Shown: one piece after another, positions 39,198-49,146 of the stretch
Position numbering within the stretch: position 1 is the first letter of the stretch
How the letters are laid out: every line of letters begins with the position of its first letter
Source: Streptomyces sp. NBC_00358
GTDB taxonomy: Bacteria; Actinomycetota; Actinomycetes; Streptomycetales; Streptomycetaceae
Direction of reading: 5' to 3'
Assembly (NCBI RefSeq): GCF_036099295.1
Contig: NZ_CP107976.1
Coordinates: 3,162,001 to 3,226,000 of the forward strand
DNA length: 64,000 nucleotides
The notes under the pieces: generated by a model
The model's database searches: none
The model's input: the letters and a program-made list of their open reading frames with translations, nothing else
What the model was told of the DNA's origin: nothing
Program-made: the position numbers and the translations under genes

Positions 39198-39203
39198 GCC
39201 ATG

Positions 39204-39234
39204 ACGGTAATCCTTGACGCCGACGTCAAGGCAA
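39204..39234 (-). promoter_or_regulatory. MerR-type promoter with 19-bp spacer and 20-bp palindrome
   Basis: On the minus strand, TTGCCT (39234-39229) and TACCGT (39209-39204) are 19 bases apart, the over-long spacing that MerR activators correct by twisting DNA. The palindrome 39212-39231 has arms CCTTGACG and CGTCAAGG around four bases and lies across that spacer. The start codon is six bases after the -10 box, so transcription should begin at the ATG. Confidence 0.8.
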
Positions 39235-39279
39235 GGGACGGCGGGCGCCTCGGCGCGGGTCCGCGCGGGTGGACGGGGC

Positions 39280-39801
39280 TCAGCGTGAGGTGCGCGGCAG
39301 CAGGGGCTTGCGGTCGACGGGGGACGACAGCACGATCGAGGTCGTCGTCCGCCCCAGCGCGGAGGTCTGTTCCAGGACGTCCTCCAGATGGATCGTGTCC
39401 TCCACGGCGACCTTGAGGATCCAGCAGTCCTCGCCGACGACGTGGTGCACCTCGGTGACCTCGGGACGGGCCAGCAGCTCCAGGGTCCGCGGGTGCTTGA
39501 GGGTGTACCCGCCGTGCGGATCGACCCGGATGAAGGCCTGGATGCCGTAGCCCAGACGGGACGCGGACACCCGGGCGCCGTAGCCGGTGATCGCGCCCGT
39601 CGCCTCCAGCCGGCGCATCCGTTCCGCGACCGCGGCCGGGCTCAGCCGGACCCGGCGGCCCAGCTCGCTGAGCTTGATACGGCCCTCGCTCTGGAGCAGT
39701 TCCAGGATCTGCCGGTCCAGCGTGTCGAAGCCCGCCGACGTTTCGCCGGACACAGGGCGCGGATGCCGTGTTTCTTTCGGTACGACAACCGGATCTCCCA
39801 T
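39280..39801 (-). CDS. Lrp/AsnC-family transcriptional regulator
   Basis: 173 residues, ATG at 39801 after GGGGGAG. An N-terminal extension of about 20 residues is followed by the HTH (LDRQILELLQSEGRIKLSEL, RRVRLSPAAVAERMRRLEATG) and the RAM ligand domain (YGIQAFIRVDP to EVHHVVGEDCWILKVAVEDT). The signature TGAITGYGARVS links the two. Such regulators form octamers and respond to amino acids. It is divergent from an SDR and aldo-keto reductase pair, with 162 bases between them holding a direct repeat and a palindrome, and probably controls them or itself. Confidence 0.94.
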   Translation of the reverse strand: MGDPVVVPKETRHPRPVSGETSAGFDTLDRQILELLQSEGRIKLSELGRRVRLSPAAVAERMRRLEATGAITGYGARVSASRLGYGIQAFIRVDPHGGYTLKHPRTLELLARPEVTEVHHVVGEDCWILKVAVEDTIHLEDVLEQTSALGRTTTSIVLSSPVDRKPLLPRTSR

Positions 39802-39867
39802 GTCTCCCCCTTCGGGCCTGACCTTTGCGACGGGAGAATTATGACCACGGGCCGCGGCACCGCGAAC

Positions 39868-39929
39868 GACCGGTGACGGTGACCGGTGACGGCTGCCCGG
39901 GATTCGGGTGCCCGAGTGCGTGCACGCAC
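39868..39929. promoter_or_regulatory. direct repeat and palindrome in the Lrp/SDR divergent region
   Basis: GACCGGTGACGG occurs twice (39868-39879 and 39881-39892, 13-base period). A perfect 14-base palindrome GTGCGTGCACGCAC lies at 39916-39929. Both are between the divergent Lrp gene and the SDR gene and are plausible regulator sites. No binding evidence. Confidence 0.45.
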
Positions 39930-39963
39930 AGGCCACTGGTGCGGGGAAACAGAGGAGGACGAC

Positions 39964-40866
39964 ATGCGGGAGATCTGCGTCATCGGCGGAAACCGGTATT
40001 TCGGAAAGCGTCTCATAACCCGGCTGACGGCCGCGGGAGACCGGGTCACCGTCATCAATCGCGGCTCGTCGGCGCCGCCCGCCGGGGCGATTCATCTGAT
40101 CGCCGACCGCGATGACGAGAACTCCCTGGAAAAGGCGCTGGGTTCGCGGACTTTCGACGTCGTCGTCGACCAGGTCTGCTACACACCGCGGCAGGCGGAG
40201 ATCGCCCGCCGGGTCTTCGCGGGACGCACGCGCCGGTACGTCATGACCTCCACCGTCGAGGTGTACGAGTACGAGGACACGGCGGACCCGGTCGGCGAGG
40301 GGGCCGTGGATCCGCGTACCGTCGCCGTCGATCTCGGCCTCCCCTGGGACGACGCCGGCTTCCTCGACACGCACTACGGCGAGGGCAAGCGGCAGGCCGA
40401 GGCGGTGTTCGCGGCCGGCCCCGGCTTCCCGTACGTGGCCGTGCGCGTCGCCCATGTGCTGGGCGGGGACGACGACTTCACCGGCCGGCTGGAGCACTAC
40501 GCCGACCGTATCCGTACCGGCGAGACGATCGCCGTGCCGCCCGTGAACCACCCGGCGACCTACATCCACGTCGAGGAGATCGCCGACTTCCTGTTCTGGA
40601 CGGTCGGCGAGGAGTTCACCGGCCCGGTCAACGCGGCCTCCCACGGGCCGCTGACCACAAGGGAGTTGTGCGAGGCGATCACCGCTCACCTCCCGGACGG
40701 AAGGGCGGTCCTGAGGGCCGTCGAGGTGGGCGAGGTCTCCCCCTTCTCCTTCGGCCGTTCCTACGCCATGGACAACTCCCGGGCCACCCGGCTCGGTTTC
40801 CCCTTCGGCGACGCGCGGTCATGGCTGCCGCGAGCCGTGGCCGAGACCCTCGGAGAGGTCGGCTGA
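39964..40866 (+). CDS. NAD-dependent epimerase/dehydratase-family protein (extended SDR)
   Basis: 300 residues, ATG after AGAGGAGG. A Rossmann fold begins at once with ICVIGGNRYFGKRLITRLTA (GGxxxxG-type glycine motif), then a basic residue after the second strand (VINRGS), typical of NADP-preferring or atypical extended SDRs. The segment around TSTVEVYEYED occupies the Ser position; the canonical YxxxK appears as HYGEGKRQAE, so the Tyr-Lys pair is kept with altered spacing. A C-terminal substrate domain follows (YIHVEEIADFLFWTVGEEF). The aldo-keto reductase starts two bases after its stop, so they are one transcript. The substrate is unknown; nucleotide sugars or ketones are possible. Confidence 0.9.
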   Translation: MREICVIGGNRYFGKRLITRLTAAGDRVTVINRGSSAPPAGAIHLIADRDDENSLEKALGSRTFDVVVDQVCYTPRQAEIARRVFAGRTRRYVMTSTVEVYEYEDTADPVGEGAVDPRTVAVDLGLPWDDAGFLDTHYGEGKRQAEAVFAAGPGFPYVAVRVAHVLGGDDDFTGRLEHYADRIRTGETIAVPPVNHPATYIHVEEIADFLFWTVGEEFTGPVNAASHGPLTTRELCEAITAHLPDGRAVLRAVEVGEVSPFSFGRSYAMDNSRATRLGFPFGDARSWLPRAVAETLGEVG

Positions 40867-40867
40867 C

Positions 40868-41776
40868 ATGCGGTACAGGACACTTGGCGGTCTTCAGGTC
40901 AGCGCCGTCGGGCTCGGCGCGATGCCGCTGTCCATCGAGGGCCGGCCGGACGAGGCGCGGGCCCTGGCCACGGTGCACGCCGCCCTCGACGCGGGCGTCA
41001 CCCTCCTCGACACGGCGGACTCGTATCACCTGCCCGGCGGCGAACCGGGCCACAACGAACGACTCGTGGCCCGCGCCCTGGCGACGTACGGCGGCGACAC
41101 CGCGGACGTCCTGGTGACCACCAAGGGCGGGCGGGGCAGACCCGCCGACGGCACCTGGACGGTGAACGGCTCCCCGCGTCACCTCAAGGCGGCGGCCGAG
41201 GCCTCCCTGAAACGGCTGGACGTGGAGGCGATCGGCCTCTACCAGCTCCACAAGCCCGACCGCGCCGTCCCCTTCGAGGACTCGGTCGGCGCCCTGCGCG
41301 ACCTTCTGGACGCGGGCACGATCCGGCTGGCCGGCATCTCCAACACCACCGCCGACCAGATCCGCCGGGCCCACGCGATCCTCGGCGACCGGCTGGTCTC
41401 CGTCCAGAACCAGTACTCCCCCGCGGTCCGGGACAGCGAGCCCGAACTGCTCCTCTGCGCCGGGCTGGGGCTCGCCTTCCTGCCGTGGAGCCCGCTGGGC
41501 GGCATCTCCCGGAGTTCCCTGGACGGCCCGTCCGGCAGCGGTTCCCCGGACGGCTCCCGGGAGGGGTTCGGGGCGTTCCACGCGGTGGCCCGGGAACACG
41601 GCGTGAGCCCTCAACAGGTCTGTCTCGCCTGGCTGTCGGACCGCTCGCCCACAGTGATCCCGATCCCGGGCGCGAGCCGCCCGGAGACGGCCCGGGACTC
41701 GGCGGGGGCCGCGGACCTGGTCCTGAGCACGGCGGACCTGGCCCGGCTGGAACTGGCGACGGCTCCCCGGCCGTGA
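40868..41776 (+). CDS. aldo/keto reductase
   Basis: 302-residue TIM-barrel oxidoreductase. The start is typical (RYRTLGGLQVSAVGLGAMPL). The catalytic tetrad is present: Asp and Tyr in LLDTADSYHL, Lys in VLVTTKGGRG and His in IGLYQLHKPD. The NADPH-binding C-terminal segment reads TVIPIPGASRPETARDSAGA. It starts one base after the SDR stop codon and is co-transcribed with it. The order SDR then AKR suggests two consecutive redox steps on one carbonyl substrate, or a detoxification pair, controlled by the divergent Lrp regulator. The substrate cannot be predicted. Confidence 0.95.
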   Translation: MRYRTLGGLQVSAVGLGAMPLSIEGRPDEARALATVHAALDAGVTLLDTADSYHLPGGEPGHNERLVARALATYGGDTADVLVTTKGGRGRPADGTWTVNGSPRHLKAAAEASLKRLDVEAIGLYQLHKPDRAVPFEDSVGALRDLLDAGTIRLAGISNTTADQIRRAHAILGDRLVSVQNQYSPAVRDSEPELLLCAGLGLAFLPWSPLGGISRSSLDGPSGSGSPDGSREGFGAFHAVAREHGVSPQQVCLAWLSDRSPTVIPIPGASRPETARDSAGAADLVLSTADLARLELATAPRP

Positions 41777-41795
41777 GCCGGGCACGAGCCCGGGA

Positions 41796-42560
41796 TCAGA
41801 CCATGACCCCGGCCGACTCCTCCACCTCCAGCAGCGAGGCGCTCTGCCGCTCCGCCTCGAACGCCTTGTGCCCGCCGCGCAGGCCGAACAGCCTTTTGGC
41901 GAGGGCGATGTAGAGGACGGCCAGGATGTTCAGGACCAGCGTCGCGATCTTCAACCCGCTGATGTGTTCGGTGAGTTCGTAGATCTCCAGCGGGAGGAAC
42001 GCGGCGGTGGCGACGACCGTGAGGTACTCCGCCCAGCGCTTGGCGTACCAGAGACCGACCGCCTCGACGAGCTCGATCAGCGCGTACGCCAGCAGCAGGA
42101 CCGCGACGAGCAGCAGTGTGGAGTGCTTGTAGCCGAAGGTCTTCTGGATGGTGCCGACCACGGGCGAGTGGTCGAGGTCGTAGTGGAAGTGCCGGAAGAC
42201 CGGCCTGAGGACGTCGAGGTATTCGTCGAAGAGCCGGCGCACCGCGTACTGGCTGTTGCTGAACTTCCAGACGGCGGCCGCGACCAGCACGATGAACACC
42301 CCGCGCACGGCCCGCTCGATCGCCAGGAAGCGCAGGATGAACAGATCGCGGAGCACCTTGCCGCGCGGCACGAGCGGCGCCTCGGCCGCGGGACCCGAGC
42401 CGTGCGGGGCGCCGAGCGCGAAGTCGCCGCAGCGCAGGCAGCGCCAGACCTCGCCGAGGGCGGTCTCGGCGTGCAGCCGCACCCTCAGGCGCGGGTCGTC
42501 CGGCGCGTAGGTGACGTGCCCCTTGCGCGCACACGTACGCCGGTCCCAGTCGATCTTCAT
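41796..42560 (-). CDS. DUF2127 family membrane protein with N-terminal Cys motifs
   Basis: 254 residues, ATG at 42560 after GGAGGA. A soluble N-terminal part (about 1-75) carries Cys in DRRTCARKG and a CLRCG pair, resembling a small zinc ribbon. Four hydrophobic segments follow (around IERAVRGVFIVLVAAAVWKF, LLLVAVLLLAYALIELVEAV, YLTVVATAAFLPLEIYELTE and IATLVLNILAVLYIALAKRL), matching DUF2127. The YxAKRWAEYLT signature is clear. The family has no assigned function. It lies 68 bases downstream of the MFS exporter on the same strand and may be read from the same transcript. Confidence 0.88.
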   Translation of the reverse strand: MKIDWDRRTCARKGHVTYAPDDPRLRVRLHAETALGEVWRCLRCGDFALGAPHGSGPAAEAPLVPRGKVLRDLFILRFLAIERAVRGVFIVLVAAAVWKFSNSQYAVRRLFDEYLDVLRPVFRHFHYDLDHSPVVGTIQKTFGYKHSTLLLVAVLLLAYALIELVEAVGLWYAKRWAEYLTVVATAAFLPLEIYELTEHISGLKIATLVLNILAVLYIALAKRLFGLRGGHKAFEAERQSASLLEVEESAGVMV

Positions 42561-42628
42561 GCTCGGTGTCCTCCGCAGAACGTGCCGTACCGCGCCGGTC
42601 GGTCCGGCACGGCACGGTAGTGCATGTT

Positions 42629-44587
42629 CTACGAGACGGCGGCCCGGGGGGTCACGGTTCCTGCCTCGGCCTCCCCCTCGCTCCCGACCTCGTCCCCGAC
42701 CCGCTTCTCGACCTCGTCCGGGGTCCCGGCCTGGACCGCGGCACCGTCCGGGGTCCCGGCCTGGACCGCGGCACCGGCCGGGGTCCCGGCGTCGGCCTCG
42801 GTCTCGGCCTCGGCCCCAGCCCCGCCAACAGCATCGCCATCGGCCTCGGTGCCGACATCGGTGCCGGACACGGTTCCGGCCTCGGTCTCGGTCTCTGTCT
42901 CTGTCTCTGTCTCTGTCTCTGTCTCTGTCTCTGTCTCTGTCTCGGTGTCGGCGCCCACTTGGGCCTCCGTCCGTGCCTTGCGCGGCAGCAATACCGCCAC
43001 CAGTACCGTGCCCACGCCGAGGATCACGGCTCCGACGAGGCTGGTGTGCGCCACCGCGTGCGAGAAGGACGAGCCGACCGCGTCCGTCATCTGCCGTGCA
43101 CCGTCGGCGAGTTGGCCGGCCTGCGCCTTCAACTGGGCCGCCTGCGTGGCGTCCGCCGTCCGCGCGGCCTGTTCGCCGAGCGCGTGGGCCTTGTCGCCGA
43201 TGCCCTGGGCGACGGCGTATCCGGCGCCCACGGAGTCCTGCGCCGTGGTCAGGGCGCCCGCCGGGAGCCCGCTGCCCGCGGTCGCGTCCGCGAGGTGCGA
43301 GGAGTACGAACCCGCCAGCACCGAGCCGAGGATGGCGATGCCGAGCGAGCCGCCGAGTTCCAGCGAGGTGTCGTTGACCGCCCCTCCGACGCCCAGTTCG
43401 GCCTCGGGGAACGCGCCCATGATGGCGTCCGTGCAGGGTGAGAGGGCCAGCCCGATGGCCAGGCCGAGCATGACGAGGGGCAGGACGAGGTCGCCGTACC
43501 CCGAGGAGGCGTCCACCCGGGTGAGCAGCGCCAGCGCCACCGTGCCGCCGACCATGCCCGCGGTGACCGTGATCTTCATGCCGACGCGCGGAGTGAGGTA
43601 ACCGGTGAGCGCCGAGCCCACGAAGACGGCACCCGCGAGCGGCAGCATCCGCACGCCGGTGTCCAGCGCGTCGTAGCCGAGGACGAACTGGAGGTGCTGG
43701 GTCAGGTAGTAGAAGGCGCCGAAGACGGCCAGGAAGAAGAGGGCGACGGCGAGGTTCGAGCCGGCGAACCGGCGGTGGGCGAAGCGTCGTACGTCGATGA
43801 CCGGGCGCGGATGACGCAGTTCCCACAGGACGAAGAGGACCAGTCCGGCCCCGGCGGCCACCGCGGCGGTCACGGCCTTCACGCCCCACCCGAAGTGCGG
43901 GCCCTCGATGATCATGTAGACCAGTGAGCCGATCCAGACGACGGAGAGCAGCCCGCCGACGTAGTCGATGCGGTTGTGGTGCGCGGCCCTGGACGGCGGT
44001 ACGAGGACGAGGGCGCCGATGACGGCGAGAACGGCGATCGGCACGTTGATCAGGAACGTGGACGACCAGCCGTGGTGCTCCAGGAGGGCGCCCGCGACCA
44101 GCGGCCCGGCGGCGATGGCGAGTCCGGCGGTCGCGGTCCACAGGACGATCGCCTTGGCCCGCTCGGCGCGCGGGAAGGTCGCCGCGAGCAGCGAGAGCGT
44201 GGCGGGCATGATCAGCGCGGCACCGACCCCCATGACGGCGCGGGCCGCGATGACCCCGGTGGCACTGCCGACGAGCGAACCGGCGACCGCGCCGCCGCCG
44301 AAGACGACAAGCCCCAGGATGAGCGCGCCGCGCCGGCTGTACTTGTCCCCGATGGCACCGAGCAGCAGCATCAGGGCGGCGTACGGGACGGTGTAGCCGT
44401 CGATGACCCATTGCAGGTCGGCGCTGGACAGGCCGAGGTCCCGTGTCATGTCGGGAGCGGCGACGGTGAGGGCGGTGTTCGCCATCACGATGATCAGCAG
44501 GCTCAGACAGAGCACCAGCAGCGCCCACCACCGCCGGGCGTAGGGCCGGTCCATCCTCTCGACCGGTTCGTTCATGACGAGACGCAT
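42629..44587 (-). CDS. MFS drug-resistance transporter (DHA2, EmrB/QacA type)
   Basis: 652 residues. About 14 membrane helices cover residues 20-545, beginning RRWWALLVLCLSLLIIVMAN. The DHA2 motif-C region (around GAALIMPATLSLLAATFPRAERA) and LQWVIDGYTVPYAALMLLLG identify the EmrB/QacA class, which exports drugs with proton antiport. The last 100 residues are unusual: alternating Thr-Glu repeats and then Ala/Gly/Glu-rich sequence, strongly acidic and probably disordered in the cytoplasm. It is divergent from a TetR gene, with a cluster of TTGCAC/GTGCAA operators between, so induction by the exported compound is likely. Confidence 0.95.
   Translation of the reverse strand: MRLVMNEPVERMDRPYARRWWALLVLCLSLLIIVMANTALTVAAPDMTRDLGLSSADLQWVIDGYTVPYAALMLLLGAIGDKYSRRGALILGLVVFGGGAVAGSLVGSATGVIAARAVMGVGAALIMPATLSLLAATFPRAERAKAIVLWTATAGLAIAAGPLVAGALLEHHGWSSTFLINVPIAVLAVIGALVLVPPSRAAHHNRIDYVGGLLSVVWIGSLVYMIIEGPHFGWGVKAVTAAVAAGAGLVLFVLWELRHPRPVIDVRRFAHRRFAGSNLAVALFFLAVFGAFYYLTQHLQFVLGYDALDTGVRMLPLAGAVFVGSALTGYLTPRVGMKITVTAGMVGGTVALALLTRVDASSGYGDLVLPLVMLGLAIGLALSPCTDAIMGAFPEAELGVGGAVNDTSLELGGSLGIAILGSVLAGSYSSHLADATAGSGLPAGALTTAQDSVGAGYAVAQGIGDKAHALGEQAARTADATQAAQLKAQAGQLADGARQMTDAVGSSFSHAVAHTSLVGAVILGVGTVLVAVLLPRKARTEAQVGADTETETETETETETETETETETEAGTVSGTDVGTEADGDAVGGAGAEAETEADAGTPAGAAVQAGTPDGAAVQAGTPDEVEKRVGDEVGSEGEAEAGTVTPRAAVS
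42881..42943 (-). repeat. hexanucleotide microsatellite in the MFS gene (Thr-Glu repeats)
   Basis: About ten tandem copies of GTCTCT (plus strand), flanked by GTCTCG variants, encode alternating Thr and Glu near the MFS C-terminus. The period keeps frame, so length changes would alter only the tail. Flanking 42650-42860 is also made of imperfect repeats encoding Ala/Gly/Thr/Glu. Confidence 0.9.
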
Positions 44588-44670
44588 GGCTACGGTCGCC
44601 CTTCCTTCGTCGACGGGTGCGGAGATCCGTCCGCACCGGGACTCGCGCCGTGGGACGCGAACAGCGGGAC

Positions 44671-44733
44671 TTGCACAATGGAGTGCAATTACACAACGCT
44701 GTGCAATCTACGAGATTGCACAGCCCTGTGCAA
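44671..44733. promoter_or_regulatory. operator cluster for the TetR/MFS pair
   Basis: Three overlapping inverted repeats share the half-site TTGCAC/GTGCAA. One spans 44671-44688 (TTGCAC, six bases, GTGCAA). One spans 44699-44723 with perfect 11-base arms (CTGTGCAATCT and AGATTGCACAG) around three bases. One spans 44716-44733 (TTGCACAG, two bases, CTGTGCAA). They fill the gap between the divergent exporter and TetR genes, as expected of an autoregulated TetR system. Confidence 0.85.
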
Positions 44734-44791
44734 ATGAAGGGGGTGGGGACCGGTGACCGCGAGACAGGGGGGCGCCCGGGGGACGGGCAGA

Positions 44792-45409
44792 ATGGCAGCC
44801 ATGACCACGGGTAACCCGAGCCGCGCCGATGTGAACCGCCGCCGCATCCTCGATGTCGCGCTCGCCGAACTGCTGCGTGACCCCGACGCGTCCATGGACC
44901 AGATCGCCCGGGCCGCGGGGGTCGTACGGCGCACGGTGTACGGGCATTTCCCCAGCCGCGAGGCGCTGGTCGGCACCCTGACCGACGAGGCCGTGGCGGC
45001 GGTCGCCGCGGCGCACGCGGCGGGCCGCGAAGGGGTCGCGGACCCGGCCGAGTCGCTGGCCCGCTCGACGCTCGCCGTCTGGGAGATCGCCGACCGCTAC
45101 CGCCTGCTGGTCGCCCTCGCCCAGCGCAGCGTCACCATGCAGGGCATCCGCGAGCGCCTCACCCCGGTCCGCGAGGCATGCGCCGAGATCCTCCGACGCG
45201 GCCTGGAGCAGGGCGTGTTCGCGTCACCACTCCCCCCGTACGCACTGGCCTACGTGCACGAGCAGACCCTGTTCGCCCTCATGGAGGCGGTGAACGACGG
45301 CCTCCTGGCAGCGGAGGAGGCGGGCAGCTCCGCCACGGTCACCATGCTGACCGCGGCGGGCGTACCCGCCTCGCGCGCCACCGAACTCGTGGCCGAGCTG
45401 AGCGGCTGA
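44792..45409 (+). CDS. TetR-family repressor of the divergent MFS exporter
   Basis: 205 residues from the ATG at 44792, chosen because GGGGGA lies about eight bases upstream; ATG at 44801 and GTG at 44753 are alternatives. The HTH is canonical (RRRILDVALAELLRDPDASM, DQIARAAGVVRRTVYGHFPS). The C-terminal helical domain (about 65-200) forms the dimer and ligand pocket; its sequence is unspecific. Divergent orientation and a dense operator cluster immediately upstream make control of the exporter at 42629-44587 very likely. A perfect 13-pair terminator follows. Confidence 0.93.
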   Translation: MAAMTTGNPSRADVNRRRILDVALAELLRDPDASMDQIARAAGVVRRTVYGHFPSREALVGTLTDEAVAAVAAAHAAGREGVADPAESLARSTLAVWEIADRYRLLVALAQRSVTMQGIRERLTPVREACAEILRRGLEQGVFASPLPPYALAYVHEQTLFALMEAVNDGLLAAEEAGSSATVTMLTAAGVPASRATELVAELSG

Positions 45410-45420
45410 ACTGAGCGGCT

Positions 45421-45454
45421 GAGTCCTCGCGGGTGTCAGGGCCCGCGAGGACTC
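45421..45454. terminator. terminator between TetR gene and dctA (convergent)
   Basis: Arms GAGTCCTCGCGGG (45421-45433) and CCCGCGAGGACTC (45442-45454) pair perfectly over 13 bases with an eight-base loop. It starts 12 bases after the TetR stop. The 12 bases CTGAGCGGCTGA at the stop are duplicated just downstream. Confidence 0.85.
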
Positions 45455-45624
45455 GGCCGCCTTCGGCGGTGCGCACCCGGGCGGCCGGACCCGTGGGGGA
45501 TGCCCGGCCGCCCGGCGTCTGGGGGGGTGGGCGTCCCGGGGCCGTGCGCCCCCGAGCCGCCCCGTCCCGACGGGCGGGACATCCGGGCCGCCCGCACCCG
45601 CCCACCCGCGCGGAGCCGGAGTTC

Positions 45625-47049
45625 CTACGCCTCCGCCGGTTCCTTCTCGCCGCCCTGCTCCGGAACCTCCGGGTGGACGTCGGCGGAGCCGGGAGCGGAG
45701 CCGGAAGCGGGGTCGGCGGCGCCCGAACCGGAGTCGTCCAGCAGGACCGTCTCGTCGAAGGGAAGCCGTCCGGCGAGGACCTCGGCCACCCGCTCCTTGT
45801 CGATCTCCTTCGTCCAGGTGCCGATCAGGACGGTGGCCACGGCGTTGCCGGCGAAGTTCGTCAGCGCGCGTGCCTCGCTCATGAACCGGTCGATGCCGAC
45901 GATGAGGCCGACGCCGTCCACCAGGGCGGGCTTGTGCGACTGGAGGCCGCCGGCCAGCGTCGCGAGGCCCGCCCCGCTGACGCCCGCGGCTCCCTTGGAC
46001 GCCACGAGGAGGAAGAGAAGGAGCGGGATCTGCTCCCCGATCGCCATCGGCTTGCCCATCGCGTCGGCGATGTAGAGCGAGGCCATGGTCATGTAGATCA
46101 TCGTGCCGTCGAGGTTGAAGGAGTAGCCGGTCGGGACGGTGATGCCGACCACCGACTTGCCGACGCCCAGGTGCTCCATCTTCGCGATGAGCCGCGGCAG
46201 TGCGGACTCGGAGGACGAGGTGGACAGGATGAGCAGGAACTCCCGGCCCAGGTACTTCAGGAACGTGAGGATGTTCAGGCCCGTCACCACGCGCAGCACG
46301 GCGCCGAGCACGACGAAGACGAAGAGGAGACAGGTGACGTAGAAGCCGAGCATCAGCACGGCGAGACTCTTGAGGGCGTCCAGGCCGGCGGAACCGGTGA
46401 CGGCGGCGATGGCGCCGAAGGCACCGAGCGGGGCCGCCCACATGACCATGGCGAGGATGCGGAAGACGAGTCGCTGGATGTGTTCCACACCGCGCAGGAC
46501 CGGCTGCCCGGCCGGCCCCATGGCCTGCAGCGCGAACCCGGTGAGCAGCGCGACGAGCAGGGTCTGCAGGACCTGGCCCTCGGTGAACGCCGAGACCATC
46601 GTGGTCGGGATGATCGAGAGCACGAAGTCGACCGGCGGCAGCGCCTCGGCCGACACCTGCCCCTGCCCGGCCTGCTTGACCGCGTCGGTCATCGCCAGGC
46701 TGCTGCCCGGCTCCAGGATGTTGCCGACGACCAGGCCGATGGCGAGCGCGACCAGCGACATGACCAGGAAGTAGCCGAGCGCGATTCCGCCGACGGCGCC
46801 GACCTTGGCGGCCTTGCGGACCGAGCCGATGCCCAGCACGATCGTGCAGAAGATGATCGGGGAGATCATCATCTTGATCAGGTTCACGAAGCCCGTACCG
46901 ATGGGCTTGAGCTCGACCGCGAAGTCGGGGGCGATCAGACCGACGGCGATACCGAGGATCACGGCGCCGATCACGGCGAGATAGAGATAGTGCGTGCGGT
47001 CCCGCTTGGCGGCGGGTGCGGCAGGTGCCGTTTGCGGCGTGCTGGCCAC
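45625..47049 (-). CDS. dctA: C4-dicarboxylate/proton or sodium symporter DctA
   Basis: 474 residues. GTG at 47049 is chosen because AAGGAGG lies six bases upstream. It is a DAACS-family carrier with eight helices and two re-entrant loops: YLAVIGAVILGIAVGLIAPD is the first helix, the serine-rich motif LSTSSSESALPRL forms the first loop, and VPTGYSFNLDGTMIYMTMA and FAGNAVATVLIGTWTKEIDK mark the substrate and ion sites. It imports succinate, fumarate or malate, or possibly glutamate. The C-terminal 45 residues are acidic (SGSGAADPASGSAPGSADVH). It is divergent from a CitA/CitB-type two-component system, the classic arrangement for dicarboxylate-induced transport. Confidence 0.95.
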   Translation of the reverse strand: MASTPQTAPAAPAAKRDRTHYLYLAVIGAVILGIAVGLIAPDFAVELKPIGTGFVNLIKMMISPIIFCTIVLGIGSVRKAAKVGAVGGIALGYFLVMSLVALAIGLVVGNILEPGSSLAMTDAVKQAGQGQVSAEALPPVDFVLSIIPTTMVSAFTEGQVLQTLLVALLTGFALQAMGPAGQPVLRGVEHIQRLVFRILAMVMWAAPLGAFGAIAAVTGSAGLDALKSLAVLMLGFYVTCLLFVFVVLGAVLRVVTGLNILTFLKYLGREFLLILSTSSSESALPRLIAKMEHLGVGKSVVGITVPTGYSFNLDGTMIYMTMASLYIADAMGKPMAIGEQIPLLLFLLVASKGAAGVSGAGLATLAGGLQSHKPALVDGVGLIVGIDRFMSEARALTNFAGNAVATVLIGTWTKEIDKERVAEVLAGRLPFDETVLLDDSGSGAADPASGSAPGSADVHPEVPEQGGEKEPAEA

Positions 47050-47082
47050 GGCTGGCCTCCTTGACGACGTCGTCGGCATCAT

Positions 47083-47127
47083 CCGGCGTGCGGCTCACGA
47101 CCGGCGGAACCCGGCGTGCGGCTCACG
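47083..47127. promoter_or_regulatory. 17-bp direct repeat in the dctA/kinase divergent region
   Basis: CCGGCGTGCGGCTCACG occurs at 47083-47099 and again at 47111-47127, a 28-base period. A weaker related stretch lies near 47180. Placed between dctA and the sensor kinase gene, it could be the binding site of the response regulator at 49143. No binding evidence. Confidence 0.5.
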
Positions 47128-47292
47128 TCCGGGGAAGACCGGGAGGCGTGGACTCCCGGGGGGATGAGGGGACTATCTCCCGGCGTGTGAGGGCGGTCAC
47201 CCTTCCGTTCATTGAGTTCACGCGCGCCGGGGAAGTCGTCCGGCCCCCGCCGCCCGGGTGGGCACCGGTCCGGGCGAGGCACACTGAACGAC

Positions 47293-49142
<1,850 letters not shown>

Positions 49143-49146
<4 letters not shown>

